NCBI GenBank assembly: GCA_022829145.1
Contig: CM040758.1
Coordinates: 8,478,128 to 8,542,127, forward strand
Origin: Albula goreensis
Lineage: Eukaryota; Chordata; Actinopteri; Albuliformes; Albulidae
Reading direction: 5' to 3'
DNA length: 64,000 nt
Part shown: piece after piece, positions 63,897-64,000 of the stretch
Layout: each line of letters starts with the position of its first letter
Numbering within the stretch: position 1 is the first letter of the stretch
Notes under the pieces: generated by a model
Databases searched by the model: none
The model's input: the letters and a program-made list of their open reading frames with translations, nothing else
Told to the model about the DNA's origin: nothing
Translations under genes and position numbers: made by a program

Positions 63897-64000
63897 GTAG
63901 GTACAGTCTCTGTGAAGATTGTTGCCTGCCTCAAAAAATTTGACTTCACTTTTACTTTTTCAAACAGTATTTACCTACATTATGAGTGTATATCTTGTTT

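Overview
The window is vertebrate nuclear DNA, most likely from a ray-finned (teleost-type) fish. The genes have many short exons with GT-AG introns, and there are CA/GT microsatellites, fish-type SINE tails and a 5S-derived SINE. Gene order matches the conserved vertebrate block FAM13A - HERC3 - HERC5/HERC6 - PPM1K (human 4q22). I see no bacterial, CRISPR, phage or organellar content. All exon models were built by hand from splice sites, reading phase and remembered human homologues. No alignment or search was run.

Layout: (1) 905-4964, plus strand, the last ten coding exons of FAM13A. (2) 9044-27841, minus strand, complete HERC3: 24 coding exons whose phases all agree and sum to 3132 nt (1043 aa plus stop), with a 5' noncoding exon probably near 32.0 kb. 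(3) 33985-46366, minus strand, a 23-exon HERC5/6-like gene ('HERC-A'). (4) 47119-47976, minus strand, a HERC fragment ('HERC-C') with the last HECT exon and one other HECT exon. (5) 49315-60010, minus strand, a second 23-exon HERC5/6-like gene ('HERC-B'). (6) 63463-63896, plus strand, the first coding exon of PPM1K, which continues past the window.

HERC proteins join an RCC1-like beta-propeller (seven-blade in the small HERCs) to a C-terminal HECT ubiquitin-ligase domain. The mammalian HERC5/HERC6 group is interferon-induced and linked to ISG15 conjugation and antiviral defence. HERC-A and HERC-B share exon phases with HERC3, keep the catalytic HECT cysteine, carry ISRE-like elements in intron 1 and upstream, and both use a GC-AG intron 2.

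The main surprise is that both HERC5/6-like copies carry frame-disrupting indels (HERC-A exons 9, 11, 12; HERC-B exons 1, 18 and perhaps 14), while HERC3 (3.1 kb of CDS) and FAM13A (1.3 kb) have none. With the HERC-C fragment, a near-identical patch between A and B, and differential transposon insertion, this looks like an antiviral gene cluster in rapid birth, death and conversion. Base errors from assembling near-identical copies are the main alternative.
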